From Rugalucina vietnamica (lineage: Eukaryota > Mollusca > Bivalvia > Lucinida > Lucinidae), in assembly GCA_964017185.1 (NCBI GenBank), contig OZ024880.1:33570329-33634328 (forward strand): a DNA stretch of 64,000 nucleotides. The letters are read 5' to 3'. The first letter of the stretch is position 1; each line of letters begins with the position of its first letter. Shown piece by piece: positions 10,303-21,354 of this stretch. Made by a program: the position numbers and the translations under genes. The notes under the pieces were generated by a model, which was not told the origin of the DNA, made no database searches, and worked only from the letters and a program-made list of their open reading frames with translations.

Positions 10303-11170
10303 GGTCTCTAATATCAGGCGGGAAACTTATCAGTCCTCCTGTAGATATACTCGTACGTTGTTCTTTTTATATTAGACTCAATAAAAGGTAAGTACATTAT
10401 GTAATGGGTCAGATGCACCGCAAAAATAATGTTTTCGCCGTGTTCAAAGACATTAAATATTTCCAAGCCTGATTGGAAGCTTTTTTTTTAGCAAATCGTG
10501 GTTAAGAATCTTTCTATCGTTAAATGCATTTTCTTCCTACAGAGTATTTAAAATCCTTTGCTGTGAAAGAAAAGAAAAGAAATTTCCGGTTTCATTTATT
10601 TACAATTCCCCCAAAAGTTATATTAAACGAATCGTCGCATACATTTGTGTGAAAATAGCTCTTGCTCCCTGGTTCCATTGTTAGTAGAAGGTTAGGGTTA
10701 GTGTGAGTGTGAGTTGAATGAGAAACCTGGCAGTAGGAACGAACTTCACACAGTTATTTTTGACCAGCTGTTTTCCCCCAAAACAGACGGGCATCAAATG
10801 GTCCTCTGTCTTTCGAGCAAGGAGATTAGCCCTTGACAGATCCATATACACTAGCTTATCAATTTAAGCACATTATGTAGTTATGTAAAATCATACTTAG
10901 ATGGTATTGAATTATTTGCGTTTATCATAGAAGCAATACGTTTAACGACGTTTAAAAGGGAAATTACTTGAAGGTTCTATTTGTTCATGATTGCACGAGG
11001 AAATGTAAATATCGTGCACAGTTAGTTACCTCGATAAGTCCGTGGGATAGATTGGCTAATATGCCATGTCGCGAGAAAAGAAAGTTAAGCGGAATATAAT
11101 TGGTCTAAATATGCTGCGCAAGGTTTGGCCAACAGGCTTGCAGTCTTAAGATTAATAGCAGTTGTTATAA

Positions 11171-11370
11171 CGAAACAAAGCAGCCAGTATATAAGTCAGT
11201 TAGAGTATGTCGGAATCGGTCAATACGAAAATTATAGACCCGGCACGTGAACTTAAAGCCTCCCTCGCTGCGCTCGGTCGGCTTTAAGTTCACGTGCCGG
11301 GTCTATAATTTTCGTATTGACCTCTCCTCCATACTCTAACTATTACTTATATACTGGCTCCTTTGTTTCG
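11171..11370. repeat. 200 bp interrupted palindrome at the tandem junction
   Basis: The inner arms are a perfect 43 bp inverted repeat (11218-11260 and 11280-11322) around a 19-base GC-rich loop containing cctcgctgcgctcgg. Outward, gttagagtatg pairs with catactctaac. Further out, cgaaacaaag.agccagtatataag pairs with the start of the next 1.19 kb unit. The symmetry centre is the same for all layers (about 11270), so the structure is one nested palindrome rather than several chance hairpins. Confidence 0.85.
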
Positions 11371-11424
11371 AGCAGGTCTCTAACAGACATATACACCTAC
11401 TCAACAAAGGAAGTTTTGGCGGTA

Positions 11425-11490
11425 GGTGTATAAGTTTCCCGCCGTTTATTATACACCGGTGTATAATATCCGGCGGGAAACTTATACACC
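11425..11490. repeat. 66 bp palindrome in unit 2
   Basis: The second copy of the 10237-10302 palindrome, same arms and centre. Confidence 0.85.
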
Positions 11491-12393
11491 GGTCTCTAAT
11501 ATCAGGCGGGAAACTTATCAGTCCTCCTGTAGATATACGTTGTTATTTTTATATTAGACTCAATAAAAGGTAAATACATTATGTAATGGGTCAGATGCCC
11601 CGCAAAAATAATGTTTTCGCCGTGTTCAAAGACATTAAATATTTCCAAGGCTGATTGGAAGCTTTTTTAGCAAATCCTGGTTAAGAATCTTTCTATCGTT
11701 AAATGCATTTTCTTCCTACAGAGTATTTAAAATCCTTTGCTGTGAAAGAAAAGAAAAGAAATTTCCGGTTTCATTTATTTACAATTCCCCCAAAAGTTAT
11801 ATTAAACGAATCGTCGCATACATTTGTGTGAAAATAGCTCTTGCTCCCTGGTTCCATTGTTAGTAGAAGGTTAGGGTTAGTGTGAGTTGAATGAAAAACC
11901 TGGCAGTAGGAACGAACTTCACACAGTTATTTTTGACCAGCTGTATTTTCCCCCAAAACAGCCGGGCATCAAATGGTCCTCTGTCTTTCAAGCAAGGAGA
12001 TTAGCCCTTGACAGATCCATTTACACTAGCTCATCAATTTAAGCACATTATGTAGTTATGTAAAATCATACTTAGATGGTATTGAATTATTTGCGTTTAT
12101 CATAGAAGCAATACGTTTAACGACGTTTGAAAGGGAAATTACTGTGAAGGTTCTATTTGTTCATGATTGCACGAGGAAATGTAAATATCGTGCACAGTTA
12201 GTTACCTCGTTAAGTCCGTGGGATAGATTGGCTAATATGCCATGTCGCGAGAAAAGAAAGTTCAGCGGAATATAATTGGTCTAAATATGCTGCGCAAGGT
12301 TTGGCCAACAGGCTTGCAGTCTTAAGATTAATAGCAGTTGTTATAACGAAACAAAGCAGCCAGTATATAAGTCAGTTAGAGTATGTCGGAGTC

Positions 12394-12498
12394 GGTCAAT
12401 ACGAAAATTATAGACCCGGCACGTGAACTTAAAGCCTCCCTCGCTGCGCTCGGTCGGCTTTAAGTTCACGTGCCGGGTCTATAATTTTCGTATTGACC
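12394..12498. repeat. Hairpin module, second copy
   Basis: Perfect 43 bp arms (12394-12436, 12456-12498) around the same 19-base loop as the junction hairpin at 11218-11322. Here the outer layer is incomplete on the right because the tandem array ends near 12530. Confidence 0.85.
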
Positions 12499-12584
12499 TC
12501 TCCTCCATACTCTAACTATTACATATAAGCTACGTATATATACTCTGCTAAAACCAATAATATCGCAACGAATAATAAATATAT

Positions 12585-13046
12585 TTAAGTTCGGGTAATT
12601 GAGTGACCGCCTATTGGGAAATAGCTGCTATCTCGCCAGTAATGTTATATTACTAATCGTTCCAAGGCGATACGTCTATGGTGGTTCTTGTTTTATGTCT
12701 TGGTGTTAAAATGTTTGTGCTGTTTGCGCCTTATGTATATTTTCATATTTTTAGTTAAGTTTAGGTAACTGAGTGGCACCTATTGGTAAATTAGCTGGTC
12801 ATTCGGCTTACGATATGTTTTCATGGCATAAGTACCTGATTGTTAATTTATTTTTCCCACCTCGGTTTTTGGAGTGGGAATCTCTTTCTGATTGCGCCTT
12901 TTCCTGATCGTTGCCTACTTGTACCTTTCTATAATATGTTTCCTTGGAATAAGTACTTTATCGTCAATTCAGATTTTTCTCACATCGGTTTCTGGAGTTG
13001 AAATTTCTTTCTGATTGCGCCATTTCCTGATCATTGCCTACTTTAA
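12585..13046 (+). repeat. Family S repeat, composite of overlapping copies
   Basis: A fragment (ttcgggtaattgagtgaccgc..) is followed by a nearly complete copy that starts ccagtaatgttatattactaatcg (12636) and ends gcctacttgtacctttc. A repeat of the last third (about 12935-13046) follows. Family landmarks in order are cgttccaaggcg, gttttatgtcttggtgtt, gcgccttatgta, ggtaactgagtggc, cattcggcttacgatatg, a ttcccac/gtgggaa hairpin, and gattgcgccttttcctgatc. Confidence 0.75.
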
Positions 13047-14855
13047 CTCTTTTAAAATCTTTCGCTTGGTTCACATATTTGTTGCCATAACAGGTTCTTG
13101 TTAATGATAGTGCCAGTTCCTGTTAAGTTCTTCCATGTACTTCAACACGTCTCTTGATTGAAATGATATCACTACTTTAGCCCTACAGGCACGGTAGTGA
13201 TGGATCTTTTAAATGTAACATTAGATACGTGAATCACGTATCACTCCAAATGCCGCCTAGCAAATATTCTCTCAAGAGATTTTTGGCTAAAGTTTTTAAA
13301 TATCATATTTTCTCATATTTGAAACCATTTTTTTGTTTATACTTTAAGTTTAGACCATATTTTATAGCTATGTATGGCCCAATGCAAAATTACAAAATCA
13401 AATTAATGGACAAATTATTGTGGTAAACTTGTTAGATTGAATTGAGATATTGAAGAAAACTTCAGATTATCATAATGCCATCAGATGCCAGTCCGAGAAA
13501 AATTCAAAAATGATTTTGCTACATCGAAGTGCATGGACACCTTCTCCTACTAGTCTCTTGAGGAAAAGCTGCTAAATTAAAGCAAGTAAAAATGGGACAC
13601 GTAATTATTTTTTATACAAAGTGTGCTATTTAACGAAATGATTAATATGCCATTTCCTTAAATTGAGAAAATGCGAATAATTTCTTTTTGATAGACAAGA
13701 AATATTTGGCGTCAAAAACAGACTATCGAGGCTTAGTTATGATAAGTCCACCTTTTTGGAAATATCTGCTCTCTCGATGCACTTGATTTCTCCTTTTCAT
13801 TTTCAAAATTATGAGTACTTTACCACTGACTACCTCAAAAAGATACTTTTTTATATTCTTTATTATTTTATAAATGCTTTGTTTTATATATAATTTCATA
13901 TATAATTTATTTGTAGTCTGCATCTGAAAGACCCACAACTAAAGCCGCTCGGCAAATGCTTATGACCAACTGGCATTTCAGAGAGGCGTGGGCTAGCTAC
14001 TCAAAAATCCACTTTGGTCATTAGCCACCCATGATGCAAGTGACAATAAAACCGATTACTACCCTAGGCAAACTCTGTGGCAAAACACCTGCACCTGGAC
14101 AGGAAAGAGAGCCAAAGCTGCTGAGATTGACAGATCCTTTGAATAACAGTAAAGATAGTCTTTGAACATGCCTATACTGGTACCGTAAATACTTTCAAAG
14201 AAACAACTGACAGTTTAGAAGAGACTTGTTTATGAAACTGAACTAGGCCGTTACTATCATCGCCATTATCATTACAGCCACCATCACAATCATCATCATC
14301 ATCAACAACAACAAACTAATTTTCACGATAGATTTCATTTTTTTACCTATTTTATGACGATTCCTCCTTAAAAATCAATACTTCCTTTGAAAATGTTTAT
14401 GGTAAGATCAAATACAACATATACTGTTACATCTAACTTGGTCTCTTTGATGTTTGAATTTTTAACCGGATATGCCACTTTCAAGTAGGACTGCTTTTGT
14501 TTTCTGGCCAGCTGGTCTCACACACTTGTGCTTTTCGTAGTATCATAGATGATAAGAAATTCCAGGTAATGAATGCATGTATAAATGACCATTCAAAATC
14601 CTTCATTCATAATCGATTTAAACCGTTGAAAATGCAATTTCGCTTAAAATTTTCTGACTATTAAAATTATTTAGATGATATTAATTTTTGATGAAAAACA
14701 AACAAAAAAGTTTTTATTTTCATTTGACTTGCTATAATACCTGGAATTCCAGGTATGAGCCTTACAGTATATCAGGCCATTTCTTGCATTATCGCCTAGG
14801 AGAGGCAGCTCCCTGTGTTCACAGGTATTACAGCATAAACGGATACCACACTTCA
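13047..14855. other. No recognisable gene
   Basis: Mostly AT-rich. A slightly more balanced patch near 13940-14150 could be decayed coding sequence but shows no family I recognise. A (CAT/CAA)n-like tract sits near 14281-14320. Confidence 0.35.
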
Positions 14856-14867
14856 CCCCCCCCCCCC

Positions 14868-14895
<28 letters not shown>
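14856..14895. repeat. (C)12 directly joined to (A)28
   Basis: A compound homopolymer tract, like the longer one at 22107-22165. Confidence 0.85.
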
Positions 14896-14898
<3 letters not shown>

Positions 14899-15018
14899 AG
14901 ACAAAGTGGGGGTAAAGTGCGGTCAGTGAGATAAGAGGATGTACACAGTATGTGCCCGTTTGAAATAAGGTCGGAAATTCGGCATTTTGATCACATTTTT
15001 GGGTAAAGTATTCCTTTT

Positions 15019-16740
15019 TAGCTCACCCGAGCCGAAGGCTTATGAGGTGAGCTTATAGGATGGCCATGGTCCGGCGTCCGTCCGTCGTCAGTCGTTCACA
15101 TTTTCAAAGATCTTCTGCTTTGAACCCGCTTGGCCAATCGAAGCCAAACTTCATGTGGAACATTCTTAGGAAGGAGGAACGAGAGTTTATATAAATGGTC
15201 CAAGTCACATGACCAAGATGGCCGCCAAGCCCATATATGGTAAAAATTATAAAAAAAAATCTTCTTCTCTAGAACCGGTGGACCGATTTCAACGAAACTT
15301 GGTGTGTAGCATCAGGGACTCTGGCCCATCATAGTTTTAATAAATTATGACATTGGGTTGACCTTGACCTATTTTACGGCAAGGTCAATTTTGGTTTCAT
15401 AGGCTTTTCAATGAAAAAATGTGAAAACATTAAAATTTTCAGGAAGTTTTGTAGGCTGTGATCTGAAAGTTGGTAGATGCAGACAACATGTTGAGCTAAT
15501 GATGTGTTGTGAGAATTAAAGGTCAAGGTCATTTCTTGACCTTGGCCAAAGATCATTTACAAATTAAATGTAAAACTTAATGTTCTTAGTAACCATTCGA
15601 CCAATCAAAGCCAAATTTTATATGTAGTATCCTTGGGGCAGGGGAATGAAAGCTTATATAAATAGCCATGGTCACATGACCAAGGTGGCCGCCATGGCTA
15701 TAAATAGCAAAAACCTTTAAAATATTATTCTCCAGAACCAGAAGACCTACGATACATGGCATGAAGTATCAGGGGGGGGGGGGATGGAGCTCTACACAGT
15801 TTATATAAATGTTCTGGTCCTACCCTATGGCAAGGTGAGCATAGGGCGCCCATGCATTTGAATGGAGAAAATTGTCAAAATGTCAGTTGAAGGAAAAAAC
15901 TTGATGAAAATGGGCAAATGGACTGAATATTTATGATTCTGAAAATAAATGTACCCCAGGGGCAGGTCTGGCCCCACCCCGGATAATTATATATATTACC
16001 ATAATATTCAAAGATCTTCTCTGATACCGCTTGGCCAATCAAACCCAAAGTTCGTGTGGAGCATTCTTAGGAAGGGAGAGTGAAAGTTTATATGAATGTT
16101 CAAGGTCACATGACCAAGATGGCCGCCATGGCTATAAATAGCAAAAACCTTTAACAATCTTCTTCTCCAGAACCAAAAAGCCTATGATTTTGAAACTTGG
16201 CATGAAGCATCAGGGAGAGGAGCTCTACAAAGTTTATATAAATCATGACCTTTGGATGACTTTGACCTATTTTATGGCAAGGCCAACATAGGTTGCCCAT
16301 GCATTTGAATGGGGAAAAATATCAAAATATAATTAAATGGGGGAAAACTTGCTGGGAGTATGCAAATGGACAGAAAATTTATGTTTATGAAATAAATGCC
16401 CTCAGTGGGTTGTCTGCCCCTGCCCCGGGGCTATATACATGTATATGACCATAATATTCTTCTCTGAAACCGCTTGGCTTGTCAACGCCATTTTTTTTAT
16501 GTGGAACTTCGTTAGGAAAGGGGAATGAAAGTTAATATAAATGGTTCAGGTCATGTGACCAAGATGACCGCCATGGCTATAAATAGCAAAAACCTTTATA
16601 AATCTTATTCTTCAGAACCGGAAGGCCTATGATTTTGAAACGTTGCCTGAAGCATCAGTGAATGGAGCTCTACAAAGTTTGTTTATAAATCATGACCCCG
16701 GGATGACCTTGACCTATTTTATGGCAAGGCATATCCCAGA
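15019..16740 (+). repeat. Tandem array of about 445 bp interspersed-repeat units
   Basis: The head tagctcacccgag..ggtgagctta (a small inverted pair) leads into ggcgtccgtccgtcgtcagt. Four units follow, each with gcttggccaatc, agtttatataaatgg, 'catgaccaagatggccgcc', 'tataaatagcaaaaaccttt', and 'gaccttgacctattttatgg'. The ggccgcc core recurs near 15213, 15678, 16112 and 16557. A shorter minus-strand relative is at 44213-44889. The repeat style is common in bivalves. I cannot assign it to a named transposon. Confidence 0.75.
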
Positions 16741-17042
16741 TCTCAGGTTAACGTTTATAGGACCATTCGGCCTATGGTTTCCTTTTCTTTTTATAAAATA
16801 ATGTAAGTTTTCATAAACATGACTCGCTTTATGCTTACCCTCACGGAAAATTTGTGGTCATTTTTCCGAACTTCTGGTTCATTGATAAAGGGTTTTCTTG
16901 GTGATAAGATCCAGGTTTAGGCAAACATTTTCAATTTTATAACATGGACATTTTATACAGTACACGGTGTCAATACAAAGTAATTTGCACATTGCTACTA
17001 TTCCGAATTTAATTGTCAGACATTCTTTAAGTTTTGCCAATG

Positions 17043-17175
17043 CGGTCCCCGTGGCCGAGCGTTTAGGAGCGCTGTTTCTTAATCACTCGATCATCTCACC
17101 GCTGTGACTGCATGGCGTGGTGCCCGCACTGGGCAAAATGTGAGACAGGTCAAGTTCTGCTTGCGAGTTTCAAGA
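17043..17175 (+). mobile_element. Truncated tRNA-derived SINE
   Basis: gtccccgtggccgagcg..aggagcgctg matches the head of the 6424-6686 SINE, followed by cactcgatcatctcaccgctgtg and tgtgagacaggtcaagttctgcttgcg. The B box is mutated (tggtgcccgc) and the GACGTTAAAC tail is missing. Confidence 0.7.
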
Positions 17176-17812
17176 GAAGTTTCATTTTATTTGTGCCCGA
17201 AATTTTACTTGTGGTACAAATTTCTTTATTGTGCCAGACTGGATATCGTTTTGGGCATATTGGCCACTTATTCATGTTTCCGACTAAAGCAGGCCCAGTT
17301 AGTCTGAGTGACTCATAACCTCAATTCTGATTCGCGAGAAGTAATTAGAAAATGATAAAATATCGTTTCAAGAAAAAGTGACCATAAAATTTGTTTAAAG
17401 GAATTGTTAAAAGAGTTTTCATCACCACATATTCTTGAGACTTTTTGTTTATGGGTACTCGTGATTGACACAGAAAAACATAACGTTCACGGATGTGTAA
17501 AGTTATGGATTTCAGTCTGCGGGTAGAAGACATGCAAGTCTTTGATTCCTGAAAATTTGAAATGTTATCTTTAAAATTGCACAAATTATAGCCGAAAAAG
17601 TACGTTTTGCGTTTCTTAATGTAGTGAATAAAAATAAGTATATATTAGGTTAGAAAGCAGACAAATTATTCTGCTTTCTATTCACCTATACATCGCAACA
17701 GAGTCGAACAGCTTTTGCTCAGACAATATTTTCGATAGCTCCAAGGCTGAACTTTTATTGAAATAAGAGTTTAACAAGGCGTGCAGTTTCAGTAAAGTTT
17801 TAATTGATGAGT
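17176..17812. other. No gene; one short hairpin
   Basis: Unremarkable sequence, apart from a perfect 10 bp stem TAGAAAGCAG/CTGCTTTCTA around a 10-base loop at 17651-17680. Confidence 0.4.
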
Positions 17813-17853
17813 AAATGCTTAAACTAGTTTCCTAGAGCTAACAATCAAAATAT
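17813..17853 (+). repeat. 41 bp direct repeat, left copy, abutting family P element
   Basis: From aaatgcttaaactag to caatcaaaatat. It is repeated with one mismatch at 18089-18129 and is flush against the left end of the MITE at 17854-18088. Confidence 0.9.
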
Positions 17854-18088
17854 GAGCCACGACGCGAGAAAAACGGTCTTCGGGGTTTCCGACCAGGTCT
17901 GACACAAACCGACCTGTACAGTCACAGAAGCAGGCTAAAAGCTTGAAATTTTGAATTTTGGAAGAAGAGATATTGTACTATCCGTGTAGCGAAAACAAAG
18001 GCGCTGATCAGCTTCGCAGTTACTGTGAAGCTGATCTGCGTCTTTGTTTTCGCATATGTACATTGTTGGTTTTCTCATGTGGTGGCTC
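17854..18088 (+). mobile_element. Family P MITE, complete copy with 41 bp flanking repeats
   Basis: A 235 bp copy running gagccacgacgcgag to ttctcatgtggtggctc. The left half carries ccaggtctgacacaaaccg. The palindromic right half centres on cagcttcgcagttactgtg. It sits exactly between 41 bp direct repeats that match at 40 of 41 positions, far longer than the 4 bp duplications of other copies. Confidence 0.85.
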
Positions 18089-18129
18089 AAATGCTTAAAC
18101 TAGTTTCCTAGAGCTAACAATTAAAATAT
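18089..18129 (+). repeat. 41 bp direct repeat, right copy
   Basis: See the left copy at 17813-17853. It begins on the base after the MITE's ggctc end. Confidence 0.9.
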
Positions 18130-18670
18130 AATAAACATCATGAAAACGTGTCCACGGAATATACATATCTTTCTGAAGCTGGAAAAGTTGAAAAACATAT
18201 AATCATGGGAAAGAAGGATTTTTCTTTTCAGTTCAGAAAAATCATAACACGTTACAGACGTATAGGGTATAACTTAAATGTTATGCGACAGTCTACATCA
18301 TGCTTAGTTTTTAACCCAAATCATGGTTGATAACTACGCTGCCTTCTTTAATTGCACGGAGGTGGGTCGGGCGTCAGACTCTATGATGACCTCGACTTAA
18401 ATTTATTTATTTTAGTTGATTGGGGCCGGAGCTTCATGTCTGTTGCTTGGTCCACCGGGGTTCAACTGGTATTTCTCTTTTGCTCTGGATTTTCAGTAAG
18501 TTATTTGGCGCCCAGGGATCTCCATCGTCGGGCAGCTTACTGAATCTGTGAGTCCTCGTTTTTGATTCATCATGGTGGTTATCATGATTTATTTGTTTGT
18601 CCTTAACGATTCATTGACTAGTTAGGATCGAACAACCAACTATATGAAGCTGAGCGTGAGGTTATGGCCA
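18130..18670. other. No recognisable gene
   Basis: A somewhat GC-richer patch (18350-18560) holds a 63-codon frame without known motifs. There is no splice-bounded exon I would defend. Confidence 0.35.
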
Positions 18671-18986
18671 TTTAAAACTAGTTTAAGACCCCCAGTAATT
18701 TTATATTACTAATCGTTCCAAGGCGAAACTTCTGTTGTGGTTCTTATTGTTTTATGTCTTGGTGTTGAATTTTTGTGCTGTTTGCACCTTATGTGCGTTT
18801 TCATATTTTTAGTTATGTTTAGGTAACTGAGTGGCCTTTTATTGGGAAATACATGTAGCTGCTCACTCGGCTTACAATATGTTTTCTTAGTACAAGTACG
18901 TGCTCGTATCTAATTTCCCACTTCGGTTTTTGGAGTGGGAATTTCTTTCTGATTGTGCCTTATCCTGATTGCCTTCTTGTACCTTT
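18671..18986 (+). repeat. Family S repeat, nearly complete
   Basis: Starts tttaaaactagtttaag, a decayed form of the family 5' end CTGTAAAACCGGTTTAAG. It continues through the cagtaa..ttactaatcg stem-loop, cgttccaaggcg, tgtcttggtgtt, ggtaactgagtggcc, and cggtttttggagtgggaat, and ends ccttcttgtaccttt. Confidence 0.75.
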
Positions 18987-19899
18987 GTTTTGGATCAGAA
19001 ATAGCAAATATTTGTACCCCTATACAAACAAGTTTTACTATGTAAAAGTGGGGTGTAAGAGAAAGTCACACGGGCATGATAGCCTGGTGCAAGCGAAAGG
19101 TCAATTTCAAAAGCGATTATGTAAACTAGTCAAAATCAGTTGTACCTTACATCAGATTTTCTCCATTGTTACTTTGCCAAAGAAAAGCCTTCATGGCATA
19201 GCGGTTACGCCACTCGACTTTTGACAATAATAGTTTGTAAAACACTATGCCCCCAAACATATCGTTGACCATTACCTGGAACTGTTTATCAAGGCCGATT
19301 TCACAGAAACGTGATGAAACTATCAAAATTTCAAAATTCTGTAATTCTTTCAAATTTCGCTAAAAACTTCTGAAAAGTTTTAAAATTAGGTCATCTACTA
19401 CTCAGCCGATTGGAGGTAGATTTTACTATGTTTACAGTCACACACTGTTAAAGTACACCCTTTCAGAACAGGCGCTTCTTTACGAGCTCATCATGATTTA
19501 TTCGAGAAGTTTCAAATTGTTATTAATCTAAATGTCCGAGATTTCGTGATATGTCATTTCACAGAATGGCAACCAAACATCCAGTTAGTTCGCTGATCAA
19601 TTATCGCGTTTTGTATCTAAATTTCAAATTGGTATAAACAAATGCTCAGCAAGTATACACGACCTACGACTGTGTCTTTGAATCTGAAAACACAGGACTA
19701 CACACGATGAAACTTGCAGTTTTAGCCCCTTGTAGTCAGTTGCGTTCCTTTCATAAAATGGTTCATTTGAAAGTAGAATTTTCACTGCGATGGATTGACC
19801 TCCTATTATCTAGAAAGCAGGTGCTTTTTCAATTTTCATTAACAGGGAACCAAATGAAAAAATGACAAACCTCATTGCCTTCTGACATCAGAATGTACT
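18987..19899. other. No recognisable feature
   Basis: No gene seen. A tRNA-like fragment (ggcatagcggttacgcc, near 19196) is too short to call. Confidence 0.35.
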
Positions 19900-20134
19900 G
19901 AGCCGCGACGCGAGAAAACCGGTCTTCCGGGTTTCCGGCCAGGTCTGACACAAGCCGACTTGTACAGTCACAGAAGCAGGCTAGAAGCTTGAAATTTCGA
20001 ATTTAAGAAGAAGAAAAATTGTACTTTCCGTGTAGCGAAAACAAAGGCGCTGATCAGCTTCGCAGTTACTGCGAAGCTGATCTGCGCCTTTGTTTTCGCA
20101 TAAGCACAAATCTGGTTTTCTCACGATGCGGCTC
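19900..20134 (+). mobile_element. Family P MITE, best-preserved copy
   Basis: A 235 bp copy with matched ends gagccgcgacgcgagaaaac and gttttctcacgatgcggctc, and a perfect 4 bp flanking duplication TACT (19896-19899, 20135-20138). The palindrome gcgaaaacaaaggcgc..cagcttcgcagt | tactgcgaagctg..gcgcctttgttttcgc has arms of about 32 bp and one mismatch. It is the best reference copy in the window. Confidence 0.88.
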
Positions 20135-20316
20135 TACTAGAAGTGGCCTACTGACAATACTGGAGCGTCTAGCGTGGTGAATGATTTTAAGCGCCTGCCC
20201 AATCGCTTTAATGATTCAAGACATGAGCGCAATTTGCAGAGGTCATGTCAAAAGTTCTAGATATACAACTATAATTACATGTACATGCATATCATTGATT
20301 ATGTATATACACAATT

Positions 20317-20356
20317 AAGGCTCGGTAGATCAATCTTTCACGTTTTACCGAGCCTT
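20317..20356. repeat. Perfect 11 bp stem-loop
   Basis: AAGGCTCGGTA (20317-20327) and TACCGAGCCTT (20346-20356) around an 18-base loop. The shape is terminator-like, but in a eukaryotic repeat context I give it no function. Confidence 0.6.
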
Positions 20357-20399
20357 TATTGGACATTCTTGCACCAATTAAAGCTATAAATAAGTGATT

Positions 20400-20985
20400 T
20401 CTTGTCAGATGAATGTTCTTGTAGAATATTCAAACATACGAGTACGTACGCGTATGTTAAGGGTTTGACAAGCTATAATATAATTATAATACTAGTATGT
20501 GCCTTGAAATATGGTACCAAGGGTTAGCCCACTGTTCCTTTGAGTTAATACTTTGTCATTATGAGATACTTATTAGAGCTGGTGCTCAAATACACAAGGT
20601 TTTCTTCTATTGCCTACGCATCAACATAGGAGTCGCATCATGAGAAAACCAATAATGTGGTTTCCGAACAGGTCCGACATAAACCGAGCTGTACAGGCCG
20701 AGAAGATGGCTAGAGGCTGGAAATGTTAGATTTAGACAGAAGAGCAATTGTACACTCCGTGTAGTGAAAACAAAGGAGCTGATCAGCATGATCTGCGCCT
20801 TTGTTTTCGCCTATGCAAATTGTTTGTTTTGTCATGACGTGGCTCAATAATGCAATGTTAAATTTGATTTTGAAAAGTCAAGAAACTTTCTATAAAATAA
20901 GCTAGACATTTTAATTTTGATTTCATGGTTGTCTCGTCTTTCAGATTTCTGCCATGTGATAAGAATCTGAATTGATTTTGTTGTC
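20400..20985 (+). repeat. Block X module a, copy 1, split by a family P MITE
   Basis: Landmarks are atattcaaacata, ttaagggtttgacaagc, tatgtgccttgaaatatg, cactgttcctttgagttaata, tacacaaggttttcttctat, [MITE 20630-20845], gcaatgttaaatttgattttg, aataagctagacatttt, tcatggttgtctcgtctttc. Uninterrupted relatives lie at 20986-21345, 41860-42230 and 58490-58830. Confidence 0.8.
20630..20845 (+). mobile_element. Family P MITE nested in block X
   Basis: Starts gagtcgcatcatgagaaaacc and ends tgttttgtcatgacgtggctc. The central palindrome is shortened (aaaggagctgatcagcatgatctgcgcc), so one arm has lost about 20 bases. Three sibling repeats without it give the empty site. Confidence 0.8.
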
Positions 20986-21345
20986 AAATGCATGATATTG
21001 TGCAATATTCAAACATATATTAAGGGTTGGACAAGATAATATGAATCATATGTTATATATGTGCCTTGAAATATGCCACCAAGCTTTAGCCTACTGTTCC
21101 GTTGAATTAATACTTTACTTACTAATTATAAGAGACTTACTAGAGTTGGTTTACAAATACACAAGATTTTCCTGTATTGCCCACTCATCTAGCTATTTTT
21201 CGAAACATGCAAGGTTAAATTTGATTTTGAAAAGTCAAGAAACATTTTATAAAATAAGCTAGACATTTAATTTTGATGTCATGGTTGTCTCGTCTTGCTG
21301 ACTACAGTCAAGTGATAAGAAAAGCAAAATAGAATCTGAAATGTT
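20986..21345 (+). repeat. Block X module a, copy 2 (uninterrupted)
   Basis: Directly follows copy 1 and repeats its landmarks in the same order without the MITE, so the two form a local tandem pair. Confidence 0.8.
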
Positions 21346-21354
21346 TCAAACCAG

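Larger units (their letters stand above)
10159..12530 (+). repeat. 1.19 kb unit duplicated in tandem
   Basis: Copy 1 runs about 10159-11346 and copy 2 about 11347-12530. They are near identical, with scattered substitutions and small indels such as the loss of tcgtac after gatata and of a short gtgtga. Each unit starts tatactggctcctttgtttcg, has a palindrome about 75 bp in, runs through about 0.8 kb of non-coding sequence, reaches cgaaacaaagcagccagtata, and closes with a hairpin module of about 150 bp. The frame at 10005-10391 enters the unit but has no recognisable domain. The high identity implies a recent duplication. Confidence 0.85.

Noticed and set aside
10005..10391. 128-codon frame entering the 1.19 kb unit
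   Set aside because: Its second half reads through the 66 bp palindrome, and the copy in unit 2 has no equivalent upstream part. No domain recognised.
10690..11880. ggttagggttag (10690 and 11869) as telomeric repeat
   Set aside because: Only two TTAGGG-like units, duplicated because they sit in the 1.19 kb tandem unit.
19190..19225. ggcatagcggttacgccactcgac as a tRNA 5' half
   Set aside because: Only the A-box half is present and no B box follows.
20317..20356. 11 bp stem followed by T residues as an intrinsic terminator
   Set aside because: No bacterial gene context and no T run directly after the stem.
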